From the NCBI GenBank assembly GCA_947498815.1, contig CANMLU010000007.1:186001-250000 (forward strand): a stretch of 64,000 bases of DNA. The letters run 5' to 3'. A program made the position numbers and the translations under genes. Positions 24,392-33,753 of this stretch are shown here, in pieces. Each line of letters starts with the position of its first letter. The first letter of the stretch is position 1. The notes beneath the pieces are model-generated. The model saw only the letters and a list, made by a program, of their open reading frames with translations, was not told the origin of the DNA and did no database searches. Source of the DNA: an uncultured Aquimarina sp. (GTDB taxonomy: Bacteria; Bacteroidota; Bacteroidia; Flavobacteriales; Flavobacteriaceae).

Positions 24392-26659
24392 TTATGACTT
24401 TTCGTATAATCCCATTAGTACTTTTTCTGGTGTAAACGGCGAATCAAACTTTAGTTTATAATTTTTATTGAATGCTTTTACGGCTTGCTGAATGGCAAAA
24501 TAGGCACCAATCCCATACATCAAGGGGGGTTCACCGACGGCTTTTGATTTATGGATAGCCATATCATTTCCATCACTTTCTACGGGTATCGTTTCTATTG
24601 TTTTTGGTGCAGAAAATATATCTGGCACTTTATACGTCGATAAGGCATTTGATAATAATCTTCCATCGGGGTTATATGCAATCTCTTCCATAGTCATCCA
24701 ACCAATTCCTTGTGCGAGTGCACCTTCTACTTGTCCTAGGTCGACACCATAATTCATGCTTTTTCCGAAATCATGTACGATTTTCACGAAGTCAATTTCA
24801 TAGGTTCCTCGTACACAATCAACGGTAACTGATGTAATTGAAGTACCATACACGTGATATGCAAACGGATGCCCTTTTTCTTTTGTTTTATCAAAATGAA
24901 TTACGGGTGTGGCATAATGGGCATTTTCAGTTAATGCAATTCGTTCTGCCATGGCTTGAGCAACAATCACCTCCCACGTCACATTTGATTTTTTCCCGTC
25001 TACAAAAACATAATCTTCTTGAAAAGAGATTTTGGATGTATCTGCAGCGGTCATTTTACTGGCTACTTTTGTCAATCTTTCTAGTAATGCAGCACAAGCC
25101 TTGTCTACAGCTTTTCCATTCAAATCTGCCGTCGAACTAGCCGCAGAAGGCGAGGTATTGGCAACACGAGTGGTATTGGTCGTTTCTAATTTTACTTTGT
25201 TTGCAGAAATACCCAAGGCATCTTGCGCGACCTGTAACATTTTGGTGTTAACGCTTTGTCCCATTTCTACCGCTCCTGTACTCACACCAACACTACCGTC
25301 TTGATAGATGTGAATCAATGCTCTTGCATGATTCATCATTGTATTGGTAAATGAAATCCCGAAGGTAACGGGCATTAACGAAATTCCTTTTTTGAAATGA
25401 GAGCTATTAGCGTTGAAGTCAGTAATTTCTTTTTCCAGTGTATCAAAATCAAACTTTTCTTTTGCCGTAAACCAAGTGTTTTGAGCTTCAACTTGGGTTG
25501 CGATTTGCCCATAAGAGAATTCATCATTTTCTGCCAATAAATTGGCTTCCTGAATTTTTCGTTTATCAATGCCAATTTCATCTGCTGCTTTGGCAATGGC
25601 AGATTCAATAACAAACATTCCTTGGGGACCACCAAAACCTCTAAATGCTGTATTGGGAGGTAAGTTTGTTTTACAGCTATACACTGTTGTACTTACATTA
25701 GGAACAAAATAACTGTTGGTCGCATGAAATAATGTTCTCTCGGCAATTGCAGGTGATAAATCTGCTGCCGCACCAGAATTTTGCAAAAATTCTGCTTCAA
25801 AGGCCATTATTTTTAAATCTTTGCGTAATCCAATTTTAAAAAAAGAGGAATATGGATGACGCTTTCCTGTCATACGCAGATCATCATGACGATTAAGAAT
25901 GTATTTTACAGGTCTGTTTAAGTGTTGCACGGCAACCGCCGCCATCACAGACCAAGGCGTAGCCTGATCTTCTTTACCTCCAAATCCTCCACCAAGTCTT
26001 ATGACATCTATTTCAATCTTATGCATGGGTACACCTAAAACTTTGGCGGCCGTTTTTTGCACTGCTGTTGGGCCTTGTGTTGATGATGTGATCTTGATAC
26101 TCCCATTTTCTTGCGGAACAGCATAACACCCTTGGGTTTCCAGATACAGATGTTCTTGCCCATTTGAAAACGTTTCTCCTTCGATTACATAATCACAATC
26201 CGAAAAAGTAGCATCTGTATCTCCTAATCTAAAGGAGCGTGGAGCATTGATAAAGCTCTGTTTTTCTTTGGCTTCTTTTGCGGTTGTAATTACAGGTAAT
26301 TCTTCAATTTCTATGTCAATAAGTAGTCGTGCTTTTTTTGCAATGGCTTCAGATTCTGCAACTATAAATGCGATAGGCTGACCCCAAAAATGAACTTCGT
26401 CTTCTGCCCATAAAGGCTCATCAGGAATAATCCCACCGATTTGATTTTCACCCAAAACATCTTTGTATGTAAATATTTTTACAACCCCTTCAAGGTGTTC
26501 TGCCTTGGTATAATCTACATGTTTTATTTTTCCATGGGCCTTTGGTGAATCAAATACCAATCCATATAATGTATCTTGCCTGGTAATCAAGTCATCAACA
26601 AATAGCGATTCTCCACGAACATGCGTAAAACTGTCAATATTTTTCATCGTCTTCATCAT
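24392..26659 (-). CDS. xdhB: Xanthine dehydrogenase, molybdopterin-binding subunit
   Basis: The 755-residue large subunit carries the molybdenum active site. It has the N-terminal hammerhead domain, the GGGFGGKED-like molybdopterin motif (about residue 225), AFRGFGGPQG near 340, and the catalytic glutamate E710 in VGEPPLMYG, which acts as general base in purine hydroxylation. Together with XdhA it oxidises hypoxanthine to xanthine and xanthine to urate in the cytoplasm. Its start overlaps the xdhA stop by 4 bp, and the membrane-protein gene follows 2 bp after its stop. Confidence 0.95.
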   Translation of the reverse strand: MMKTMKNIDSFTHVRGESLFVDDLITRQDTLYGLVFDSPKAHGKIKHVDYTKAEHLEGVVKIFTYKDVLGENQIGGIIPDEPLWAEDEVHFWGQPIAFIVAESEAIAKKARLLIDIEIEELPVITTAKEAKEKQSFINAPRSFRLGDTDATFSDCDYVIEGETFSNGQEHLYLETQGCYAVPQENGSIKITSSTQGPTAVQKTAAKVLGVPMHKIEIDVIRLGGGFGGKEDQATPWSVMAAVAVQHLNRPVKYILNRHDDLRMTGKRHPYSSFFKIGLRKDLKIMAFEAEFLQNSGAAADLSPAIAERTLFHATNSYFVPNVSTTVYSCKTNLPPNTAFRGFGGPQGMFVIESAIAKAADEIGIDKRKIQEANLLAENDEFSYGQIATQVEAQNTWFTAKEKFDFDTLEKEITDFNANSSHFKKGISLMPVTFGISFTNTMMNHARALIHIYQDGSVGVSTGAVEMGQSVNTKMLQVAQDALGISANKVKLETTNTTRVANTSPSAASSTADLNGKAVDKACAALLERLTKVASKMTAADTSKISFQEDYVFVDGKKSNVTWEVIVAQAMAERIALTENAHYATPVIHFDKTKEKGHPFAYHVYGTSITSVTVDCVRGTYEIDFVKIVHDFGKSMNYGVDLGQVEGALAQGIGWMTMEEIAYNPDGRLLSNALSTYKVPDIFSAPKTIETIPVESDGNDMAIHKSKAVGEPPLMYGIGAYFAIQQAVKAFNKNYKLKFDSPFTPEKVLMGLYEKS

Positions 26660-28059
26660 GCCGTCAGTTTTTGAAGTTGAACTTTTGCGGGAAATAATTC
26701 AATGAAATGGGCAAAGAACAATTGCTTAGCCAATAAACGCTTATACTCTGATGATCCTCTTACATCACTAATTGGTGCAATTTCAGATTGTAAAACAGCT
26801 TCTGCTTCTTTTACGGTTTCCGAATCAATTGTTTTTCCAACAAAGAAATTAGAGGTTTCAAATAAATATTTAGGGATAGGAGCGACTCCCCCTATAGAAA
26901 AATGTGCGGCTTTTATCACGTCATTTTCTAAGATGATTTTTGCAGCTGTATTTACACTGGCTATATCCAGATGTGTTCGTTTACTTACCTTTTCAAAATT
27001 ATAAAAGTCTCCATCCTCTAGGATGTCAAAAGAAATACTTTTTAAAATTTCTCCCTTTTGTAAATCATAGGTTTTATAACCTTTATAAAACTCTTGAAAT
27101 GCTATTTGCCTTTCTGATCCAGTTTTGGTTTGAAGGGTTACAATTGAGTTGAGTGCTAAAAAGAAAATGGTCATATCTCCGATCGGAGAAGCATTGACAA
27201 AGTTACCTCCCAAAGTCCCCATATTGCGTATAGGTTCTGAAGACACTAGTTTAAGGAATGACTTTAACTTCGGAAATAGGATTTGTAATTTCTCATTTTC
27301 TAATAGTTCTGTAACCGTGGTGTTGGCACCTATGGTACAAATTGAATCAGTAAACTCAATTCCTTTCAGGATTTCTTGACCTGCAATTAAATGCACTTCT
27401 TCCTCGGCAAGTTGATCTGCATTATGAACGTATAAATCCGTTCCACTAGCAACTATTTTTCCTTCACTAGCAATAGTTTTAGGTGCTAAATTTTTTAATT
27501 TTTGCGGAATGGCTTCAAAATAATTTGGAATGAATCCCTCTTTGATCAACCATGCGATAGAATCATTCGTATTTTTTTCTTGTAACTTCTCTTCAATAAC
27601 TACACCTGCTTTTTCAATTGATTTATACCCGGTACATCTGCAAATATTTCCACTTATAGCATCATTGCAAGAATTTGAGGTAGCCTGGCTTTTTTCTATG
27701 GCGTACCCAGTCATAGAAACCACAAAACCCGGAGTACAAAATCCACACTGCGTAGCATAATTATCGGTCATGGCTTGTTGCACTGTATTCAATGTCTTGG
27801 GTAAATTAATACCTTCTACGGTTACAATATGTTTTCCGTTGGCGTTCCCCAAGGGTGAAATACAAGATGTAATACTTTGATAGGAAACGTTGTTGTCATT
27901 AAGCTTTCCAACTAAAATTGTACAAGCCCCGCAATCTCCTTCACGACAACCAATTTTTGTTCCTTTTAATTGCTTGTGCTCTCTAATAAAATCTAGCAGC
28001 GTTATTCCTGCATGTGCGGTTGTGCGAATAACCTCATTGTTTAAAATAAATTGAATCAT
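26656..28059 (-). CDS. xdhA: Xanthine dehydrogenase, iron-sulfur and FAD subunit
   Basis: The 467-residue small subunit has an N-terminal [2Fe-2S] ferredoxin domain (C38, C43, C46, C66), a second helical [2Fe-2S] domain (C105, C108, C140, C142) and then a FAD-binding domain of the CO dehydrogenase flavoprotein type (about 190-460). Electrons pass from the molybdenum site on XdhB through these clusters to FAD and NAD. It is the first gene of the minus-strand block. The fusion of iron-sulfur and FAD domains in one chain is the usual bacterial XdhA layout. Confidence 0.95.
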   Translation of the reverse strand: MIQFILNNEVIRTTAHAGITLLDFIREHKQLKGTKIGCREGDCGACTILVGKLNDNNVSYQSITSCISPLGNANGKHIVTVEGINLPKTLNTVQQAMTDNYATQCGFCTPGFVVSMTGYAIEKSQATSNSCNDAISGNICRCTGYKSIEKAGVVIEEKLQEKNTNDSIAWLIKEGFIPNYFEAIPQKLKNLAPKTIASEGKIVASGTDLYVHNADQLAEEEVHLIAGQEILKGIEFTDSICTIGANTTVTELLENEKLQILFPKLKSFLKLVSSEPIRNMGTLGGNFVNASPIGDMTIFFLALNSIVTLQTKTGSERQIAFQEFYKGYKTYDLQKGEILKSISFDILEDGDFYNFEKVSKRTHLDIASVNTAAKIILENDVIKAAHFSIGGVAPIPKYLFETSNFFVGKTIDSETVKEAEAVLQSEIAPISDVRGSSEYKRLLAKQLFFAHFIELFPAKVQLQKLTA

Positions 28060-28227
28060 AGGTAAAAGGCAAGGTACTAAAAACTTATAATTGAATGGGT
28101 GAAGTTTCTAAGAATTAATAGAGTTTTTACCTAATCAATCATAAAGTACCACAACGGTTTTATGTATTAGTCGTGGTGAATTTTAGGCAACTACTTTTCG
28201 GATTACAATATACTTCAATTGGACGAA

Positions 28228-28257
28228 AAAACGGTTCGAGTTGACACCCAAACCGTT
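28228..28257 (-). terminator. Probable terminator of the glyoxalase-like gene
   Basis: Inverted arms AACGGTT and AACCGTT enclose a loop of about 14 bases. On the minus strand the second arm runs into a tract of T. It lies about 35 bp after the stop of the gene at 28288-28737. Confidence 0.5.
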
Positions 28258-28287
28258 ATTGCTTATACAGGTGTGGTGCATACTACT

Positions 28288-28737
28288 TCATTCTTCAGGT
28301 TTTGTGTGTGTAACAATGTCAATTCCAATTCCGTTTGGGTCGACGATTGCGAAATGTCTGTCTCCCCAGGGCTCGTCCCTAATTTCGATTACGATTGCTA
28401 CGCCTTTATTTTTAAATTGTTGGTAAACGTCATCTACTTCCTCTACTTCAATGGTCAAATAAACGCCCTTTCCATTGAATGGTGATTGAAAAATTGATTT
28501 TTGACTTGGATGATTTGGTTTTAAAAAGCTGATTTCGGATGACTTGTCAGGTGTGTGCATTAAAAGATAAAATTCGTTTTCAAAACTTACACCAAAGTTC
28601 AATATATTCATATAGAATTCTTTCGTTTCAGTCAGTTTTTCTGTAATTATTCCTGCATTTAGTTTCATTTTACTTTGTGTTTGCGCATTTGCCCAAATTC
28701 CAATTAAAGCAAATACGATTAATACTAATGGTCTCAT
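28288..28737 (-). CDS. Exported VOC (glyoxalase-like) protein
   Basis: The 149-residue protein has a signal peptide ending in ANAQ (residue 19) followed by a single vicinal-oxygen-chelate domain: a first beta-alpha-beta module around ETKEFYMNILNFGVSFEN and a second around VDDVYQQFKNKGVAI, ending GDRHFAIVDPNGIGIDIV. Such domains bind metals and act as dioxygenases, glyoxalases or drug-binding proteins. Export of a lone VOC domain is uncommon. The AraC regulator at 28809, 71 bp upstream on the same strand, may be linked to it. Confidence 0.85.
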   Translation of the reverse strand: MRPLVLIVFALIGIWANAQTQSKMKLNAGIITEKLTETKEFYMNILNFGVSFENEFYLLMHTPDKSSEISFLKPNHPSQKSIFQSPFNGKGVYLTIEVEEVDDVYQQFKNKGVAIVIEIRDEPWGDRHFAIVDPNGIGIDIVTHTKPEE

Positions 28738-28808
28738 ACTTTTAATATTTTAATTAGAACAAATTTAGGATGGGATGTTTGGTAGAAATTGTAAAAATCG
28801 GACAAAGT

Positions 28809-29621
28809 TTATCCGAAAGCTTCGGACGGCGTTACTCCGTAAAATGACTTGAAGTTTTTGATGAAATGGGCTTGGTCAAAAAATCCAACGTCAAAGTATA
28901 GCTTATTTTCTTTAAGGCTTTGTTTTGAAGGATTAGCATTTAAAATATGCTGAAATCGTACGACATTGCTAAAAGTTTTTGCTGTTGTTCCTATATAATA
29001 GTTGAAAATTCTACGAAGCTGTCTTGGGCTTAACCCTGTATTTAGTTCTTTTTCGGTGTTCAAATATCCGTTCTTTCGGAAAATATGATTTAAAGAACTG
29101 AAGAAACGTTGGTCGTATTGAAAATTTTGTTTTTCGGTTATGTCAATTAACTTTTTATTTAAATGGTTAGTAATATTTTCAAATGAATCCAATGGGGCTA
29201 TTTTAGCACTAATCCAATTTGAAAAGTTAGGCAAAACATGTTTTAATTCTTGTGATTGGTTGCTCAGGGTTTTGGCGTCTATTCCAAACAAGAGCGGAAA
29301 GGCAGAAGGTAAAAATCGAACCCCGATATAGTCAAATGTTTTACCAATCGGAAACTCTGTATATTTTCTACAAAATCCCATTACAAAATTTTTGGATGGT
29401 TGGTTGTGGTCAAAAAATATGTCGATACATCCATCCGAAACAACTCGGTATATGAAAGGTTTATTGAGTGTTTTTTGTGTTCTTAATTGCCATAAACAGT
29501 ATACTAAATTTTCTATTTCATTGTCTGGTCGGATTTCTTGATAGACTATTTTTCCATTTTCAGCTTTTACAGTCGGCTGAATCGGTTTGTAATAGTTTTT
29601 TATGGTTTTAAATTCTTTCAC
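28809..29621 (-). CDS. AraC-family transcriptional regulator
   Basis: The 270-residue soluble regulator has an N-terminal ligand-type domain (DUF6597-like, with LVYCLWQLRTQ and VSDGCIDIFFD) and a C-terminal AraC DNA-binding domain whose second helix-turn-helix is LYFDVGFFDQAHFIKNFKSF. It ends in YGVTPSEAFG, the usual end of this domain. The gene is upstream of and parallel to the exported VOC protein gene. Its ligand is unknown. Confidence 0.88.
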   Translation of the reverse strand: MKEFKTIKNYYKPIQPTVKAENGKIVYQEIRPDNEIENLVYCLWQLRTQKTLNKPFIYRVVSDGCIDIFFDHNQPSKNFVMGFCRKYTEFPIGKTFDYIGVRFLPSAFPLLFGIDAKTLSNQSQELKHVLPNFSNWISAKIAPLDSFENITNHLNKKLIDITEKQNFQYDQRFFSSLNHIFRKNGYLNTEKELNTGLSPRQLRRIFNYYIGTTAKTFSNVVRFQHILNANPSKQSLKENKLYFDVGFFDQAHFIKNFKSFYGVTPSEAFG

Positions 29622-29701
29622 TTCATTTTGTTGGCATTATTCACAACAATTATATAAATACCCAAGGGAAGGATATTAAATAAACATCTTTTGAGTACTA
29701 A

Positions 29702-30187
29702 TTAATGTAAGCTAATCACCTTGGCAATGATCCATTTTTCGTCTTCTTTTTTCCACAGAAGTACAAATCTACCTGGTTTAGATTTTGCATTAGGTTCTTG
29801 GTTGTTATAAAATTTGTGATATCCCATTTCAATTGCTCCATAATTAGGGATAGGATATACCTCTACACTTCCTTTTATTAATGTTCTTGTTACTTTACCA
29901 CAAATATTGTTTTTAAGAGACTCTAATAGTTGTGGCTTTGAGGTGGATAATCCTCCTTGATCGTGAAAGAACTCCAAATCCTCGGCATATAGAGCGGCTT
30001 GCGTATCCATATCACATTCATTATAGGCATCAAAATATTTTTTGTCCATAGCAAGGATTTCTTTAAAAAGCTCTTGATCCGCGGGTATGTATTTGGTATC
30101 AAGAATAGCTTGATATTCATTTTGGGCATGGCCAGACAAGCAAAATAACGAGACCATTAGCATAAAGAAAATTCTAGTTTTTTTCAT
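29702..30187 (-). CDS. Exported NTF2-like (DUF4440) protein
   Basis: The 161-residue protein has a signal peptide ending in GHAQ (residue 21) and an NTF2-like cone fold, seen in MDKKYFDAYNECDMDTQAALYAEDLEFFHD and the final GRFVLLWKKEDEKWIIAKVIS strand pair (fragments of longer segments). SnoaL-like/DUF4440 domains serve as small-molecule enzymes or binding proteins. No active site can be assigned. It lies 10 bp after the frameshifted acetyltransferase frame. Confidence 0.8.
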   Translation of the reverse strand: MKKTRIFFMLMVSLFCLSGHAQNEYQAILDTKYIPADQELFKEILAMDKKYFDAYNECDMDTQAALYAEDLEFFHDQGGLSTSKPQLLESLKNNICGKVTRTLIKGSVEVYPIPNYGAIEMGYHKFYNNQEPNAKSKPGRFVLLWKKEDEKWIIAKVISLH

Positions 30188-30197
30188 TTTATATTGA

Positions 30198-30691
30198 TTA
30201 TAATATTTTTTTCATTTTATAGTCCTCAACAGAATGCCCATTTGGGAATGAATTCACAATAGATTCGGTGGTTTCAAATCCATTTTTTAGATAGATGTCG
30301 ACGGTATTTTGATTTTGTCGATTAACCATTAGTTCAATTTTTTCAAATTTGTTTTCTATAGCAAATCTATTTACAAACTCTAAAGCACTTTTTCCAATTT
30401 TCTTTCCATGAAATGATTTAAGTATATATAGTTTGCTTAAAATCAGTTTTTCGTCTTGCCTTTGAATTCCCAAATACCCCACAGTTTTTTGTTCAAATTT
30501 AAGTGATAGTAACTAAAATTTTCATTCTTAATTTGGTTTTCGATTGCATTTATCGATTGAAATTCTGCTAAAAAATAATCGGTATGTTCAGTTGGTATTA
30601 TAGGGTCATAAACCTCATGTAGAATTTCAGTTGCTAATTCTTCAATGATTTTAAACTCAAATCTATGATTAACTTCTTTTATTTCGATCAT
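30198..30691 (-). pseudogene. GNAT acetyltransferase broken by a one-base frameshift
   Basis: Two overlapping frames (30443-30691 and 30198-30482) together make one complete GNAT acetyltransferase of about 165 residues. The first carries the N-terminal part up to KKLWG, and the second resumes YLGIQRQDEKLILSKLY and includes the acetyl-CoA loop FHGKKIGKSAL. The break falls in a run of four G (minus strand) near 30475-30480, where a fifth G would restore L-W-G-Y-L-G. The intact relative at 35423 has the same architecture. It is either a recent frameshift or a homopolymer sequencing error. Confidence 0.8.
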
Positions 30692-31229
30692 TTTTTTCTT
30701 TTAAGGGCATATAATAATTATGTACAATGCCAAGGTACATTATTTTATAACTACTTTTTTAATTTTAAGGGTATCAAGAAAGGGGGGTGCCCCATACCAA
30801 TAGGGGGTCGAGGCCTCACCAAGGTAGTTCGAGGCCATAAAGTGATGCTTTTTTGGATCTCATTAAGGCTTCGAAGCCACACAAGCACCCTTATTTTTGA
30901 TCTATTATGGCTTCGAGGGCATGATTTGATGTCTTTTAGGGTGAAGTAAAGGCATATGCCCCCATAAAATGGTGGTTCGAAGTACCTAGTCAAGGCTTCG
31001 CTGGATCATTACAGGGCCTAAAAGTAGCTATATGCTCCTGCGAACTATGATGATATGGATTAGAATTACCATGCCGGGGCCTGGTACTATCTTTTTAATG
31101 CTTCGAAATATGTATGAATGGCAAAGAAGGGATTACTTTTCACCCCGAGCCCTTAATTTACATAATTAATCAAATCCAGAAACCATTGTTCAGTCTGGGG
31201 GACTACCATTTCTTTTAAACAGTAAGTAT
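30692..31229. repeat. 538-bp gene-free gap with degenerate GC-richer repeats
   Basis: Between about 30780 and 31110 the sequence is visibly richer in G and C than its surroundings and repeats the core GCTTCGA or TTCGAGG at least six times (about 30808, 30829, 30868, 30910, 30977, 31100). One longer pair is TTTTTGGATCTCATTAAGG (30852-30870) against TTTTTGATCTATTATGG (30894-30910), both leading into CTTCGA. Perfect palindromes GGCTTCGAAGCC (30867-30878) and GGCATATGCC (30951-30960) occur. Open frames across it are not protein-like. No function is evident. Confidence 0.5.
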
Positions 31230-32204
31230 TTATGCATTCATTTTTATAACAATTTTCCCTTTATGATTTCCGTCGCCGAAATACTGAAGTAAGCTTGCTG
31301 TGTCTTTGATGGGATAAGGCCCATCAATTGTACATATAATTTTATTTTGTTTAAAAAGCTCACAGATATCATCCAAACCTTCATTTGGTTTTAAGCTAAG
31401 TATGCGAAGTTTTTTTGTAGAGAAGAGCGGTATGAGTGTACCCCAAAACAGTACTTTAATTAAGTTAAACGGGGCACCGCCTATGGTAACATATTGGCCC
31501 TTTGGTTTCAGTGCTCTTAGGTAAGAAAGTGTGGCCTTATTTGTTTTACAATCCAGGATTAAATCATACTGTTCTCCCGTTTTTGTGAAATTGGTTGTTC
31601 GGTAATCAATAACATGATCAAAACCAAGTGATTTCATCATATCAAGTTTATCTTGAGAATCGACTCCAGTAACTTGGCAGTTATACAGTTTTGCTAATTG
31701 GAGTCCTATGGTTCCAACACCGCCACCACCTCCGTTAATTAGGATTTTTTGTCCTTGTTTGATTTCTCCAATATCTCTAAGCGCCTGCAAAGCAAGTGCA
31801 GATGCATGAGGGATTGCGGCTGCTTCTTCAAAACTTAGCTCTTCTGGTTTTTGGATTATGGCATTTTCATGAATACTTATATATTCGGCAAAAGTTCCAA
31901 AGCCGTAGTTGGATATATCTCCAAATACAGCATCTCCCACTTTCAAATTCTGAACATTAGAGCCGACTTCTTCTACTGATCCTGCCAGTTCCATTCCTGA
32001 AATGTTATGCTTGGGTTTAAGCAACCCATACATGAGTCTATACAAATACGGTTTACCTCTTACAAGACTCCAGTCATAATCATTGATTGCTGTAGCCTGA
32101 ATTTTTATGAGAACCTCATTTTCTTTGGGAGTAGGTTTTGCCATTTCCTTTACTGCAAGAACCTTCTCGGGAGATCCATATTTCTCGAATACAATAGCTT
32201 TCAT
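31230..32204 (-). CDS. NAD(P)-dependent quinone oxidoreductase-like protein (MDR family)
   Basis: The 324-residue protein is a zinc-independent medium-chain dehydrogenase/reductase. It has the GroES-like N-terminal domain (ATAINDYDWSLVRGKPY, then GMELAGSVEEVG) and the nucleotide-binding loop INGGGGGVGTIGLQLA near residue 155. The cysteine and histidine zinc ligands of alcohol dehydrogenases are missing, which fits quinone reductase or enoyl reductase relatives. The physiological substrate is unknown. It stands alone; the next 239 bp toward the permease gene contain no supported gene. Confidence 0.9.
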   Translation of the reverse strand: MKAIVFEKYGSPEKVLAVKEMAKPTPKENEVLIKIQATAINDYDWSLVRGKPYLYRLMYGLLKPKHNISGMELAGSVEEVGSNVQNLKVGDAVFGDISNYGFGTFAEYISIHENAIIQKPEELSFEEAAAIPHASALALQALRDIGEIKQGQKILINGGGGGVGTIGLQLAKLYNCQVTGVDSQDKLDMMKSLGFDHVIDYRTTNFTKTGEQYDLILDCKTNKATLSYLRALKPKGQYVTIGGAPFNLIKVLFWGTLIPLFSTKKLRILSLKPNEGLDDICELFKQNKIICTIDGPYPIKDTASLLQYFGDGNHKGKIVIKMNA

Positions 32205-32443
32205 TTGTTTTTTGGTTTCAAGTTAAGTTTTCGCTTTTCCCGAAGTTCTTAGTATATCCTCGTAATTGATGAGTTTGGAATTAATATAATGGGCAAAAGA
32301 ACCGCTGAAAAGCACAATAATTCTAAGGAAACCAGCGAATCTTGCAGTTTTTTCGGAGATTTCATTTTTGGTTGGCTTTTATGCACTAGGATGACGATTG
32401 AGTCAGACAATTGTTACACTTCAATTAAAGAAACGCAGTTGCC

Positions 32444-33667
32444 TTATTGGAATATTTTAAAAAAGAGAATTCCAAGGCAAGCCATAAGAGATAAATAAGG
32501 TAACCAAATGGGATAAATTTTAATGTCTTTTGGAGTTTCATTCTCTTGTTTTTTTATCCAGATTAAGGAAATATTCAGAATGGTAAAAACAATAAGGATG
32601 ATAAAACTCGTTGCTTCAGCCAAACCCATCAAAGGGAAAAAAAGTGCCAAAACAAGCACAATGGCGGTAGCAAAAACAGTTGCCTCAATAGGTGTTTGGG
32701 TTTTCTTATTAATTACAGAAAAAAGTTGAGGTGCTTTTTTTTCTTTTCCTAAACCATACAAAACCCGGGAAGACATTACAATCTGTACCAAAGCACCATT
32801 TAAGCCCGTTAAGATACTTATCACTATAAAAAACCAGGTAACCAGAGTACCATCTTTCTCAATTATTTTTGCTAAAGGAGCATTGGCGATCGCAAGCTCA
32901 TTTGGAGAAACAGTAACGATCATTGTTATCGAAATTAAAACATACAGTACTGTTGTGCTAATAACGGCCCATATCATAGCTTTTGGCAACGTTTTTTTTA
33001 CATTTTTGACTTCTTCAGCCATATTAACCATATCCTCAAAACCAATAAATGCGTAAAAGCTTAAAAAAGCTCCCGCCAAGACTCCAATAAATGGAAATCC
33101 GTCTGTAAAATGGACGTTGATATTGGTGATTATATCCGGGATTTGAGATAAATTTTCCCCCTTGGAAAAGAGAATATAAAATAAGGCCCCTACCTCGATA
33201 ATGGTAATTATCAAAACTACTTTTACTGATTCTCCAATACCCCATGCGCAAATTAACCCCATGAGGACTACCAAAATGATGATGCCGATAGATTCTGGAA
33301 CGCTTACCAAATCCTGCAAAAAACCAATAGTAGCAACAGAAAGGGTAGCTGCAGAAACTACACCTGTAAGAATAACAAGCCACCCCACAATTCCAGAAAA
33401 CCATTTGCTCTTAAATGCTTCTTGCACATATTTGGCTTCTCCGGCACTTACGGGATATCGTGATGCCAGTTCTGAAAAGGTAAATACATTTAAAAACGCT
33501 AAAATTCCTGCAATAAAAAAAGATAGAGGTGCTGCCATACCAGCTTCCCCAGCAACCTTGCCAGACAAAGCATAAAAGCCCCCTCCAACCATAGTGCCTA
33601 ATCCATATAGAAATAGTACTGGTAAAGAAATTGATCTTTTTAATTGTGTTTCATTCATATCAATCAT
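32444..33667 (-). CDS. APC-family amino acid permease
   Basis: The 407-residue protein has about twelve membrane segments and the APC signature near its start (LFLYGLGTMVGGGFYALSG), followed by SELASRYPVSAGEAKYV and FYAFIGFEDMVNMAEEVKN in the sixth and seventh segments. It is a secondary transporter of amino acids or polyamines; the substrate cannot be read from sequence. The start at 33667 is followed by another ATG three codons later, and either may be used. It is monocistronic. Confidence 0.9.
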   Translation of the reverse strand: MIDMNETQLKRSISLPVLFLYGLGTMVGGGFYALSGKVAGEAGMAAPLSFFIAGILAFLNVFTFSELASRYPVSAGEAKYVQEAFKSKWFSGIVGWLVILTGVVSAATLSVATIGFLQDLVSVPESIGIIILVVLMGLICAWGIGESVKVVLIITIIEVGALFYILFSKGENLSQIPDIITNINVHFTDGFPFIGVLAGAFLSFYAFIGFEDMVNMAEEVKNVKKTLPKAMIWAVISTTVLYVLISITMIVTVSPNELAIANAPLAKIIEKDGTLVTWFFIVISILTGLNGALVQIVMSSRVLYGLGKEKKAPQLFSVINKKTQTPIEATVFATAIVLVLALFFPLMGLAEATSFIILIVFTILNISLIWIKKQENETPKDIKIYPIWLPYLSLMACLGILFFKIFQ

Positions 33668-33753
33668 GAATATACCTATTTGTAGGCTTAGGATACAAAA
33701 AAACCGGTTTCTTTGATTTTTACGATTTGGAGTCTTTTCTTAATGTAATAAGA

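Noticed and set aside
30751-30993. Minus-strand open frame of 80 codons in the repeat patch
   Set aside because: The frame is generated by degenerate repeats; proline- and arginine-rich composition is unlike neighbouring genes.
32289-32498. Plus-strand open frame of 69 codons
   Set aside because: It overlaps the end of the amino acid permease gene and has no protein-like pattern or supporting signal.
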